64,000 nt of DNA, taken from positions 1 through 64,000 of the forward strand of contig NW_026251800.1 of assembly GCF_025024155.1 (NCBI RefSeq), read 5' to 3'. Origin of the DNA: Gamsiella multidivaricata. Its lineage: Eukaryota; Mortierellomycota; Mortierellomycetes; Mortierellales; Mortierellaceae. A program made the position numbers and the translations under genes. Positions 11,238-21,868 of this stretch are shown one piece after another (the first letter of the stretch is position 1; each line of letters starts with the position of its first letter). A model generated the notes under the pieces. That model ran no database searches. It worked only from the letters and a program-made list of their open reading frames with translations, and was not told the DNA's origin.

Positions 11238-14200
11238 TTAGCGTGACCAGATGCTTGTGTGGACCTCATGAGGTCGCGTTGTCACTTCTGTTTGGATCAT
11301 ACGATGGATGGTCGGCAAGTAGTCCACGTATGACATCGCCTCATTGTTCTTATCCTCAACTAGCAGGTTCGAGAACTCGAGCTCCGCCTGATCCTTGCCC
11401 TGACGAACGACTGTCAGATCCAGATACTTTGCGCGCTGTGCTTGCATGTACGTCCGCAGCGTGCGTAACTGACTACTTGTTAAAGAATCGATTTCTGGCA
11501 AATAACGCTATAAAAATATTGCAAAGGGAGGATGGTATCATTAGCTGGTCGAATTCTTGAAGAATGCAGACGATGGCGGACAGATTATGCATGGGGGACA
11601 TAGCCCCTCTAAACATACCTGCTCAGGACTGACTTCATCCAGAGTCTGTACGCCAAATACATCCTGCAAGAACTGTGCAGGGATGTCGCGACCGAGCCAC
11701 AAGAACACCTTTTGACCATTCTCGAGCATATAGGCGCCCGTGGCATCAAGTCTTGCATACGAGACACGAACCAGAGGTGGCAGGTAAACCCTTCCATTAC
11801 TGGGGTCCATAACTCCGACCTATTGCAAGTGAAGGAAGGAATACCAAGAAACGTTCGTACTCATATAGTTAGCCAATCAGTACTGCAAAGGTACCATGTA
11901 ACGGACATGAGAGAACCTCAGTGAATATTTATACCTTTTCGTCCATAGCATGAACAGCAATCATGCGCGGGTAATAATAGACGATGCTTTCGCTCACGCC
12001 CATGCCCTTGACCATCCTCATCTGGTGCACGCGCATATCGCTGTTAATGTCTCTGCCCATCCGTAGTGTCTTTGATTTCAGCATAGCCAAGGTGTACAGT
12101 GGGAACAGTTTAAACGACTCAGGGAGAATGAGCTACCAAAGATATCATGAAAAGCGTCGTTAGCTAACCGCAATGGTCCTTTCAAGACGGGGGAAAGCAG
12201 TCGTTCGTAAGCAATTCGGGTCTTTTTTACCTGTCCTGGAGCAGTAGAGGAGGCACAATTGCGACGATATGCGGACAAAATCTTGACACACTTCTCTGTA
12301 AGTGCCACGCGCACCTCGTTCAAGGGCTTACTCAAAGATTGTGCGATAGCTATGACAATCAACAATGAGGTCAGATAAAAAACATAATCCAGTAACCATT
12401 GTGGCGATGTTGTAGAAGGCCGAGAGTGTAAAGCGTATCCTTACCTCCTTTGCTCAAGAAGTTGATGGTCGTATCCATGTCGGCCCATCTAAATACATTG
12501 CCCAGTAGCGTCGTGACTGGTGTGCTGAAGTTATGCACTCTGACACGCCGACGTCCATCCGCCGTAGTATAGAGCAGCGCAACCTGAAAAGACGCCTCAG
12601 TTTTCTCGTCCAGCTTGCCATCATGTTTAACCAACACGCCAAACGCCTTTTCAGAGTCCAAACCCGCAATTTCCAGGTCCGTACTGTTCTTCATGTGGAA
12701 GTTGCCAAAATGCTCCGCAATCCTCAGACCAGACGAACAGCGGACTCGCATCAATGCATTGTATCCGAAAGGCCGGGTCACAATCCTGCCAATGTCCCCA
12801 ACCAGCTTGACGCCATCCCTGCCTGCATTGAAGTTGACGAACATGTGCGTCTCTCCCCCCGTGATACTCGATAAGCAGCCCAGCGTAGCAACATCTACAT
12901 ATGCGTTCGGGAACAGGAACAGGTCGATGGACAGACCAGCATCGACGCAGCACTCCGCCAATTTCTTGTAAAAGTCGTCCTGAGGAGCATACAGTGTCTT
13001 CTCCTTATCCGTATTATAAAGCTTTGAGTCGTCGCGGTGCCTGAGGGCTCCTGGTCCGAATGTTGGGAGTGCAGTTTGAAAGATGATGAGTTTTCCTCCA
13101 CGGTTCTCGAGCGCCATCCGTACTGCCTGGACAACGGCTCCAATCACTGGTTCAGTCGTCTTGTTTTCTGCAAAAAGCTGAGGCAGCATATCCAACAAAG
13201 ACTCGACAAGTACTCTAAAAAGACGAGTCGAATTAAAAATAAAGGTTAGCAGGGTGCGTATAATACATCAAATCTATTGCCGTGCACGCATTGCCAGTGT
13301 AGTTATCTAACGTACTGAGATGTTTCGGGGTTTACAAGGAATCCCTCGCTCAGAGGGACAAACACATCCGAAACGTCAGGAACTACCATCATTTGCGCCT
13401 GCTCCAGCCCAGACTAGTTGAATGTGAAATTTAAAAAAGACGGTCGTAAGATTTCCATGGCACAGTTCAAATTGACATCTTGTTATGTCAGCGAATGTAA
13501 AGGTGGCAAGATGCGATGTAGGGCATAGTTCTTACGGAAAGGTTATAGAAGTGAACGTTTTTGTCGTAGGTCAGAATACCGACTTGAGTACCGGGTGCCA
13601 GTCTTGAGATGCCATTCGCATCCCAGATAGCGCTCTTGATACCAGCGACGCACTGCTGCAGCATCCCGCTCTGGATTGAATTCCAGGAGACATCAATTGC
13701 AAAGACATAGGCTACTGCTGTAGGTGTCTTGTTCCAGTATTCTTTGGGGACCGCAAACTCAATGCTTCCGCTGCGCAACTCGGGCCGCTGATCCAAATCG
13801 CACCGACGGCCGTTCATGTCGAGATTGCAAAAGTACCCAGGGTCGACCTCGTTCTCAAAGAGACACATGTTGCATACATAACGCTGACCACCGTTTGTGA
13901 AGATCATGTACGGGTTGATGTAGGCGTTGCATCGGCGGCATCGAGCTGGTCCTGAATCACCAAAATCAACAGTTTCGATGGGTGCCTAGAATAAGGATTT
14001 GGCGTGTTAGTGTTGCTAATCGTGCCGAAATCCGCTTACCGTCTATCGTTTTTGGTACTAGGAACGCACGTACCTCATCAGCACGGAGCTGTGCCAATGG
14101 TTGAATGACAAGACCCATAGGAAGCTGCGATGTATTGAGCAGGTCCTCCGTGTTAGGAAGGTTGTACGTAGTCATCCTGAAGAAGCGAGGGTTGCAGTTT

Positions 14201-16079
14201 CCTAGGGGGAATGAGCAAAATAGGGAGTCGATGAGTAAGATCAGTAACAAATTTCGCTATGCCAATGGTATTCAAGGCAATACAAATGATGCAGATCCAT
14301 ACCTCCATCAACCGCCATAAAGTCACTGCTAGCCAGGGGAGTGGCGTTGGTCCTTGAAGATGTGACAAATGGTTTCTGGTTCCATTCTTCCTGATCTGCC
14401 TCCTGAACCGCCACAGGCGAGGGAATCTGATCGGGGTCGATTCTCGGTTTCGAGGATGGCCGGAACTGTTGCGATTGGTTCATAGGTTGCGCCGGCGCTA
14501 CATGAGGCTGTTGCTGCTGTTGGCCCAAGTGGGGTTGCTGCTGATGGCCCAAGTGGGGTTGCTGCTGATGATCCTGGTGGGGTTGCTGCTGATAGGGCGC
14601 ATTGGGTTGAGCATATCCGGGATGTTGAGCTGCACCCTGGTTCAGAGGTTGTCCATAATTTTGCGATCCATATGGTTCAGGGACGGCATTGACACCAGGC
14701 TGAGGGATTGGGGGATGAATTATTCCAGATTGACCCTGAGCTGGTGGGGGTGCTGAGGGGTCCGTAGCATATGCTCGCTTGGCTCTGGCTCCGACTTTAG
14801 GCTTCACCTATTCAAACATGTAATGAGTGCAAGACGGGTCAGTATCGGTGATGATCGAAACGTTCCTAGTCTTGATAGCCTTTTGAAACCATACATACCT
14901 CTGGCTGCATGGGTGGTACTGGCGGGGGCATTTGGGGAAATGACTGCTGATCAGGAGTATTATTCTGGCCCAGAGACATATTGGACATCTGGCCCTGCAC
15001 TCCGCCTAGCCCTCCTGCTGCGTGTGGATCCGTCGAAGGCAGTGTAGGTTGCTGGATTTGATGTTGCTGTTGTTGTTGCTGGTATGGGGCATTGTGACCT
15101 ACATGAGAATTCCCAGCGTTGTGGTGCTGAAAGCCCGGTATAGGTGGCCGAGGTGACGACAGGGGCTGTGTGGCAGATCCTGGTGTACTGATTGGGATGG
15201 GACCCTGTCCGTGGGCTTGATTAGGGTTAGGAGGGTGAACCCCGGTGGTCATTCCAGCCTGAAGTCCTTGCAATGGAGATCCTGGTCTGATCTGCTGGTT
15301 TATAGGGCGCACTCCAAGAGGTGGTCTTGCTCCAGGAGGGATCCCTGGGTTTGAGATTGGCCGTCCTCCAGAATACTGCTGTTGATGTTGCTGTTGCTGT
15401 TGAGGCGGCGGTTGTTGATGGTGCTGTTGATTCTGAGGATGAGGAGGCGCTCCGTTGAGTGGAGGTCGAGGCTGTTGGACGCCTTGCCCTATTTAATGTT
15501 TGTAGTGAAGAAGTGATGCTCGATAGTCAGAATGTAATTCGCTGTGAGAGCAAACTCCGCCGGATGGGAGGGATCCGTGGATCGCGTGTGGAATGCTACG
15601 TTACTAAGTCATTCTGGCAGTGCTGGTGTGGGTGAGGGGTAGGCATTAGCTGCCACTCGACAATGCCTCGTGTAAACCATGTATCAACGCTGTCGATTGT
15701 CAACAGCACGCTCGCTTGTGTTAGGGCACCAACACACCGACGCAGCCACAGCCGCAGCCGCAGCCGCAGCTCCTGCTCCATCCACGTCGAGAGAAGGGTT
15801 CAAGGAACAAACGTTACCTGGTCCCATGGGTCGAGCTCCAGACATCATCGGTGCTGCTCCTCCAGGGCGAATTGGCTGGTTGACAGGCCCAGGTCCTCCC
15901 ACACCTGGTCGCACATTGCTATATGGCGGCCCTGGCGCCTTTAACGGCTGTTGCCCTCCACTGAAAGCGGGTGCGTATGGACCGCCTTGTTGTCCTTGTC
16001 CTTGTTGAGCTGGCGGCGGCTGTCCTTGGCCTGGGCCTGGGTGGTACGGACGAGGCGGTTGTTGCTGGTAGTTTGACAT
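11238..16079 (-). CDS. SEC24: COPII coat cargo-adaptor SEC24
   Basis: Eleven exons (16079-15818, 15488-14899, 14807-14303, 14201-14074, 13985-13536, 13413-13316, 13214-12445, 12349-12231, 12132-11935, 11819-11619, 11507-11238) give 1196 residues. Sec24 pairs with Sec23 and selects cargo for COPII vesicles leaving the ER. Residues 1-about 410 are Pro/Gln/Gly-rich and disordered, as in other Sec24 proteins. [10 protein letters not shown] opens the folded part. The zinc finger uses C511, C514, C533 and C536 (CRRC ... CNMC). Then follow the trunk ([13 protein letters not shown]), the beta-sandwich and helical parts, and a C-terminal gelsolin-like domain ([19 protein letters not shown]). Segments such as [12 protein letters not shown] resemble the Sec24C/D branch. 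The first intron (15817-15489) is long, about 329 bp. The gene converges on SEC8 with 241 bp between stops. Confidence 0.95.
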
Positions 16080-16714
16080 CGAGGCAGGACCTATATTAAA
16101 ACAAAGAGAGGCGCCGATTAGTTGGAAGAAGTCTTTTGCTGAATCTGAGTTCATCCCACATGTTGCGATCGTTGAAGCAAATGCCGTGCCTTTTAGGAGA
16201 GAAACGAGTCGTTATTCGCGTGGTGCCAAGGGCTTCTCTTGTTTTTCTAGTTCTTGCCGGAGCAGGTCCAGGATGAGCGTTTGTTCAGAGCGTGAAGGAA
16301 CGTTGATGTTATTCAGCGGAATGTTGGAAGTGGAAAAACAAAAAAAAAAGGGACGAAGGGATCCAATCGTTGCGTTTGCTTGAGTGCTTTCTGCTTTCTC
16401 ACTCCCTCTTCCCCTACCAGCTGCCAAATGTAGCATGGCACAAAAAGACGCGCTTCCACAGTAGCGGTTAAGGGTCCATTGCACCTGGACGTCTTTGATT
16501 GGTCTGTCCCCTCGCCTCAGATCTCGTGCACCTTCGCGTTTTTGGGGAAGCACATAAACTCCAGGCAAAGCGGCAATACGAAATAAAATGCACCTTCATG
16601 GACACCAGGTTCGCTGCTGTGTGCATGCTCTACGTATTAGTTGTTTGTGTACACCCTTGTTCCTTTTATTATATGTAAACCAAGTGTTATCCTTGAGGCG
16701 GCCGAACTCTACAC
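16080..16714. other. SEC24 promoter region and F-box gene 3' flank
   Basis: This 635-bp stretch holds the SEC24 promoter and 5' UTR and the 3' flank of the next minus-strand gene. An open frame on minus (16212-16568) has no recognisable features. A TTTATT at 16666-16671 may serve as the poly(A) signal of some upstream transcript. Confidence 0.5.
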
Positions 16715-18604
16715 TTACTCCTCCACTAGCTCGAGTTGCGGATTCAGGGACTTAATTACCTGCAGTCGCGTGGGCTGCAGCTTGTATAGCCACCTGCTGA
16801 TCGCAAGCGACTTCAGGTGCTTCAGCTCTCTGACTAAAACCTGCACGCCCTCCGTCGTGTACTCAGAGCAGCTCACGATATAAATCTTTGTCAGCCGCCT
16901 CATCTGCCTTGCCATCATTCCTAAAAGTTCATCCGAAACAGGCCACTTGCCCTGCAGCTCCAGGTCCAGCAAGTTTGTTGCCAGACAGATCTGTGACATC
17001 CTCGCCGTCATCTCCACCAGTATATGACCATCTTCGCTGGTAGAATACATATACGGTGGTAAGGAGAGCCGCAGCGTTAACAACGCAGGGCAGTATCTCA
17101 GCGCCGCAAAGTCAAATGCAGACGCCACCTCGCCTTCCAGATCCAAAATAGTGAGCCGTGGGAGGGGCCAGGACCAGGTCAAGGGCATGAAGTTCAAAAT
17201 CGGAGCCGTGGTCATCAAGATCGCCAGTGACTGAGCCTTGAGGCACTCGAGCGAATCCCGGAACGCGTCGGTCGCGTCGCTGAGCGCAGGGATCAGGCAC
17301 CGATCTTCGCCACAGAGCTCAATGGACTTGAGACGCGCCAGTCCATGCTGCTGTTCAAAGGCATGCCATTCTGGATGATAATGGTGCCTCAATTGCCATG
17401 GTGACGGCGACAGAAGCGATATGGACGACGATGTAGCAGATGCTGATGATGGCATTAAGAAGGGTGACGACCTCCCTGTAATTCCTGACGTTGGGTGGTG
17501 AGACGGGGCCAAATAGACAGAATCCGAGGTCATGTTCGATGTCGCCGTTATTGTTGTTGTTGTTGTTATTAGTGGTGGTGGTAAGGATCTGGATCTGGGA
17601 AGGGCACTACCATTACGGTCCAGCCCCATCTTTTGCCGCTCTTCAACCGCCCACGCGAATAGCTTCTCGTCTCGAATCGGCATCCTCAGTTCCTCCAGAC
17701 ACGTGCATAGCGATAGATAGTCAACGACGGAGATATTGTTTGGAGGTATGTCTGCCATACCTAGTAGTAGGGTACGCAAACAATCCACGGGGATCTGATC
17801 AAGCACCAGAATGGCTTCTCTCCAATGCCTTGCATCGACGACCTGGGGTGTCTGCATCGCCTGGATGAGGCGCACGAGCTGCGAGTGGGTTGGTATCAGA
17901 TGCCGGTTCAAGTCCTCGCTTCCCTTGATTTTTATCTCCTTGAGCGTATGATGGGTCGCATCGTGGACTCGTATGAACTCCAGAATGGGCTCGAGTTTGC
18001 AGCCGTATGGGATCTCTGAAAGTTCCAGGCGCACGAGGTTGCGTAGCCGTTGTAGAAGGGGCACAAGGACCAATGGGGCGCGAGCAATTGGTTGACCAAT
18101 GACCTTGATATCCTCAGGACGGTACTCGACCAGGGACATGGCGACGTCGTTCTGTAGCTCTGTCATGCTCTTGCTGACATCCAGTATGTACATGTGCTTT
18201 TCATAAGTCAAATGCTGGAGGATGGCCAAGGGCCCCAGAAGATCGACATGGTATTGAAGGGTATAGAATCGAAGATAGTCCAAGGTCGGGGGACGTAGCT
18301 GCTGGTGCCGATGGCTTACAATGGGTCTTGAGCTTTTGATGGACAGCGCTGTTAGTGAAGAGGCCTTAGAGCTGAGCAGCAAGGCCAATAGCGCAGCAGA
18401 TCGCTCTTCTTTCTGATCCCTGGTCCAGCGATGTGATTGTTCGATAAGCTGGAACGGCGACCTGTAGAGCACAGGGACGGTGCGCTGGAAGAGCTTCTGG
18501 CTCGAGAGGACGAGGGCATGGAGGGCCTGTCGCTCGTCGACGAGGTAGGCTACAATAAGGTCGATACATTCGTCCGGCAAGGGGAGCTTGGATGCCAACA
18601 CCAT
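16715..18604 (-). CDS. F-box/LRR-type protein (629 residues)
   Basis: A single exon runs from the ATG at 18604 to the stop at 16715. The N terminus, LPLPDECIDLIVAYLVDE at about residues 8-25, fits a degenerate F-box, which in such proteins binds Skp1 in an SCF ubiquitin ligase. The rest has spaced Leu-rich segments (LRNLVRLELSEIPYG, LPRLTILDLEGEVAS, LLTLRLSLP, LLDLELQGKW, MRRLTKIYIVSCSEYT) typical of divergent fungal leucine-rich repeats. A Ser/Thr-rich disordered insert lies near residues 335-400. The frame stays open to 18715 upstream, but without an ATG. Large families of such F-box/LRR proteins are common in Mortierellaceae; the substrate is unknown. A second, unrelated-looking member lies at 48670-50238. 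Confidence 0.75.
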   Translation of the reverse strand: MVLASKLPLPDECIDLIVAYLVDERQALHALVLSSQKLFQRTVPVLYRSPFQLIEQSHRWTRDQKEERSAALLALLLSSKASSLTALSIKSSRPIVSHRHQQLRPPTLDYLRFYTLQYHVDLLGPLAILQHLTYEKHMYILDVSKSMTELQNDVAMSLVEYRPEDIKVIGQPIARAPLVLVPLLQRLRNLVRLELSEIPYGCKLEPILEFIRVHDATHHTLKEIKIKGSEDLNRHLIPTHSQLVRLIQAMQTPQVVDARHWREAILVLDQIPVDCLRTLLLGMADIPPNNISVVDYLSLCTCLEELRMPIRDEKLFAWAVEERQKMGLDRNGSALPRSRSLPPPLITTTTTITATSNMTSDSVYLAPSHHPTSGITGRSSPFLMPSSASATSSSISLLSPSPWQLRHHYHPEWHAFEQQHGLARLKSIELCGEDRCLIPALSDATDAFRDSLECLKAQSLAILMTTAPILNFMPLTWSWPLPRLTILDLEGEVASAFDFAALRYCPALLTLRLSLPPYMYSTSEDGHILVEMTARMSQICLATNLLDLELQGKWPVSDELLGMMARQMRRLTKIYIVSCSEYTTEGVQVLVRELKHLKSLAISRWLYKLQPTRLQVIKSLNPQLELVEE

Positions 18605-20093
18605 GGGAAACCCAGGTTGCGCCGGCGATATGAAGTGTGCAATTGAGTTGGATAAGGGAGACAGATCAAGCAAGGGCTGCTGTAGTGGAGGTTTTCTTTC
18701 CGAGAGTGAATACAAGGTTCAGTTAGAATGAACCATGAACTGATGAGACAGCAGGAATGAGGACTGACTATACGAGGACAGGAACAAAAAGGGGCGAATG
18801 CGAGATGAGTGAGATGGGGGTGGAGGTGAGGGTGGGGGGATCGGAACGAGAGGATGCGAGGAAGAGGACAACACGACAAGGGACGAGGGAACGGGAAAAG
18901 GAAAGGAAAAGCGCAAGCAATGTTTAAAAAGGCCAGCAAAGACGAGAGTAGTGCTGGGGAGTGCGTTGTGGTGGTTTTGTACCTGAGGGTGTTTGCCCCG
19001 GATTTGGTCCTATGGTTACATCGCATCGAGTGCGTGCCTGCTGGGTTGATTAGCGGAAACAATCCTATTCCCCCCCCCCGCTTCGCCTTCGCACTCCCTT
19101 TCCTTTTTGCTGTCTGATGTGTTCAGAGGGTTAGGGAGAGGGGAGAGCAGGCTGCCAGACTATAAGCCGGACCACGGTGGGTTATGGCAGACCAAAGAGG
19201 AGAGATCCGGTTGTTTCTTTTTCCATTATGCGTTTATGTGTGTGCGTGTGTGCGCGCGGTACAGCTGCAGTTCAACTTTGTTGCCATGGTTGCCAGCCAT
19301 GCCAATGGGTGGTGAAAGGCGGAAGTGGAAAAATGGAGTTGCGTTCGTTCTGACTCCATCCCCTCGTTGCAAGAAGAAAAAAAGGGAAGTGGACCTATCA
19401 GCATCGAGTACCGAGGATGGACCCTGCCTTGTTGTCCGTCCAGTTTGCTTTCTCATGAGCATGGGGTGTCGCTGCGCTGTTTTCCGTCTCCCCCGTGCGA
19501 CCACAACGATATCTCTCTCTTCAATTGTAACTGTGGTGAGCAGGAAAAATAAAAATAAAAAAGCACCAGGACTGCAACCAGTGGAGCGAAAAGAAAAAAG
19601 AGCAGAAGCGGGATTGCGACTATGAGCCTGTATTTCCTATAAACACAAGGCGAAGCAATTCTCGTCATCAGAGACGGCACAGGACAGCGCCATGCTTGCT
19701 AAGTTGCTATGCACCATGCGTATGTCAATTGAAAGCGCGGGTAGAGCTGCAACTGCAGTGCGGGGTACAGGGGAAAGGGAGGGAAGGGGGAGGCACGCTT
19801 CAGGTCGATTGCGTGGAATCCTTCAGGAGGAGGCGGTGGTTTGGAGTTCACTAGGCTATACATGTAATGGGGTTTCTTGCCAAGACTTTTTTTTTGAACA
19901 AATGGGCTGTAGTGGGGCGCCCCTCATCTATATCAACGCGCCGTCTGCCCTTTCTCGTCATCCTTTTTCTTCGTTTCTTGCCTCGCCCCCTCCATCTTCC
20001 CCGCCCATACGTTCTTTACCGTCGCGTCCATCATCTTTCATCTTTCCTCGTTCTTTTCACACCCTTTTCTGCTTGGGAATCACACTCCAAAAA
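18605..20093. other. Divergent intergenic region (1.5 kb)
   Basis: No gene is supported between the F-box start and the membrane-protein start. The DNA holds a C-run near 19070-19078, a GT/GC alternating tract near 19238-19257 and pyrimidine-rich promoter-like DNA at 19940-20070. Open frames at 19107-19625 and 18550-19062 are low-complexity and overlap on opposite strands, as expected by chance. Confidence 0.5.
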
Positions 20094-21356
20094 ATGGCCG
20101 ACCAAAATCCATGGCAGAGCAATTCTTACGCCACTAATCCGCGCCCGCCCTCTACGGAGCCATCCGCCCCAGCCTCCTCATATCTTCCACAAGACTTATT
20201 TCTCGCCCATCCACCATCTCAACCGCAGCAGCAAACGCACATCATAACGCTGCACCCCACCACACCGTCCGACGACGACGCACCACCCTCTTATGAGGCC
20301 ATTGCAAAGGATATCCCGCAGCTCCATGACAACTATGATCATCTGAGGGGCCCACCCGGCCAGCGTGATCGGGATATCAAGGAAAGGATCCCTCCAGAAT
20401 CACTATCCTCCACGTACTATCAATCAAGCAACAATGCCGCTGGCAGCAGTAGCTCTGCCGGCCCCTCGGCCCCTCCTCATTCTTCGGCAAACGACGCCTG
20501 CTACGGTGGTACCTCTGCTAGCCATGGCATCGTCCATTCCCCAACCATCGCCAGCGCCCCAGAACTCGGTCTCAGAGGCCATATTGCTCTTAGCCCCGAT
20601 AATGATGGCGAATACGCACAAGATGTGGATCGGCTTCTGGATACTGACTGCCAAGACGATGATTCATCCATCAATGAAGACGACCCATCCAACAAATCCT
20701 GCTGGACCATTGCTGGTGACAGCAAGGCCTGGACTTCTCTTGGTTACCAGATCGTGTTGCTCCTTCCTTGGACACTGTTCTGCTATTGCTGGACTCTCTG
20801 TGTTGTCATCTTCTCCTTGGTGGCGATGATCATTCCCCCACTCGGTTACGTTTGCACGATTTTTTCGGTTACCTCGTGGCGTGCACTCGCCAGGGTGGAC
20901 TTGGCCCTCTCTGAGGCACTAGTCTCGCATGAGATGCGACAACGCTATCCGTATATCCCTGCTAAAGTCTATATCGCTGCAGAGCCGGGTCCAGCCTGGA
21001 AGGCGCCGCGGTTGTTTGGATACGAGCTGCCTCTCCCAGAATTCGTCCGACGCAAGTTGCAGAACCGTCATGTGTCGCGCAGTCGACGACCCAAGAACCT
21101 GTGGCATCGCAGTGCGAAGCACATGAGGGCCACATGGGACCGGCATAGCGTGGCCAGCATGTTTTATTTTCTAGTGTGGAAGATGATGTATGCGATTCCA
21201 ATCTTTATCGTTATCATCGTATTATTTTCGATGTCGATACCGCTCATGGTCTGCTTCCTGCCTTCGCTGTTGGTGGTGTCGAGGACCTTCGCCAACTGGC
21301 AGTACCGCTGGGCGGTTTGCTGGCTTAGTGAGAAGCCGGCGCCCATTGTCGTTTGA
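20094..21356 (+). CDS. Multi-pass membrane protein with a cytosolic PPxY motif, sensor-domain-like
   Basis: A single exon codes for 420 residues. The first about 200 residues are disordered and rich in Pro, Ser and Gln. They include APPSYEAIAKD, a PPxY motif of the kind bound by WW domains such as those of Rsp5/NEDD4 ubiquitin ligases. A Cys/Trp-rich hydrophobic segment near residues 217-265 (WTSLGYQIVLLLPWTLFCY and beyond) is followed by about 100 basic residues and a second hydrophobic hairpin near 360-400. Two hydrophobic hairpins flanking an Arg-rich loop recall the bacterial 'putative sensor' fold (Pfam PF13796 type); this is my inference from layout, not a demonstrated match. The frame is open upstream, but the ATG at 20094 gives the most sensible start. 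AATAAA follows at 21425-21430. Confidence 0.75.
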   Translation: MADQNPWQSNSYATNPRPPSTEPSAPASSYLPQDLFLAHPPSQPQQQTHIITLHPTTPSDDDAPPSYEAIAKDIPQLHDNYDHLRGPPGQRDRDIKERIPPESLSSTYYQSSNNAAGSSSSAGPSAPPHSSANDACYGGTSASHGIVHSPTIASAPELGLRGHIALSPDNDGEYAQDVDRLLDTDCQDDDSSINEDDPSNKSCWTIAGDSKAWTSLGYQIVLLLPWTLFCYCWTLCVVIFSLVAMIIPPLGYVCTIFSVTSWRALARVDLALSEALVSHEMRQRYPYIPAKVYIAAEPGPAWKAPRLFGYELPLPEFVRRKLQNRHVSRSRRPKNLWHRSAKHMRATWDRHSVASMFYFLVWKMMYAIPIFIVIIVLFSMSIPLMVCFLPSLLVVSRTFANWQYRWAVCWLSEKPAPIVV

Positions 21357-21424
21357 GAAGCCATTTGATGTTAAACTGTTATGACTATATACCTTACCTA
21401 TGCACGCCCAACCACGCTCCTGTA

Positions 21425-21430
21425 AATAAA
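21425..21430 (+). terminator. Poly(A) signal of the membrane-protein gene
   Basis: A canonical AATAAA lies about 70 bp after the stop codon ending at 21356. Confidence 0.45.
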
Positions 21431-21822
21431 GTTAATTGCCCCGAAAGAACAGAATGGTCGTTCTTTGAAACAATGAATCGCTTTATTCACAGACAGTCCA
21501 AAAGTCGTTCCTTCGGATATAGGATGGCTGTACAATACGTGTCTTCTTGCTCTTAGCATTATTTTCGTCTGCATCATTTTTTTGGTGCTTGACGTTTGTG
21601 GCCTTGTTACGCCCAGATCGTATAGTATGAGGCGGACACCGAGTAGTCAATGACCTGCACGCATCTGACAATAAAATAAGCTCAACATGAGTTTCATAGT
21701 TAATAGAAGTGACCATGACTGTTGGGCTGGAGCTTTGTTGAAACTCTTGGCCTCTGTGTAGCGCACTGCGTTCTCTGAGGTCCTACAATCACATCAAGCT
21801 AAAAAAGAATTACTATCTAGTG

Positions 21823-21828
21823 TTTATT
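21823..21828 (-). terminator. Poly(A) signal of glycerol-3-phosphate dehydrogenase
   Basis: AATAAA on minus, about 45 bp beyond the stop codon. Confidence 0.4.
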
Positions 21829-21868
21829 ATTACAGGAGTATCATCAATTAAGAGCATGTATCGACTGT

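Larger units (their letters stand above)
21357..21868. other. Convergent 3' intergenic region
   Basis: This holds the 3' flanks of the membrane-protein gene and the glycerol-3-phosphate dehydrogenase gene. AATAAA lies at 21425-21430 (plus) and TTTATT at 21823-21828 (minus signal, about 45 bp beyond the dehydrogenase stop). No gene is seen. Confidence 0.6.

Noticed and set aside
16212..16568. 118-codon open frame on minus upstream of SEC24
   Set aside because: No recognisable domain; it sits in the SEC24 promoter and shows no splice link to a neighbour.
19107..19625. 172-codon open frame on plus
   Set aside because: Composition is low-complexity, it overlaps minus-strand open frames, has no family signature and lies in a promoter region.
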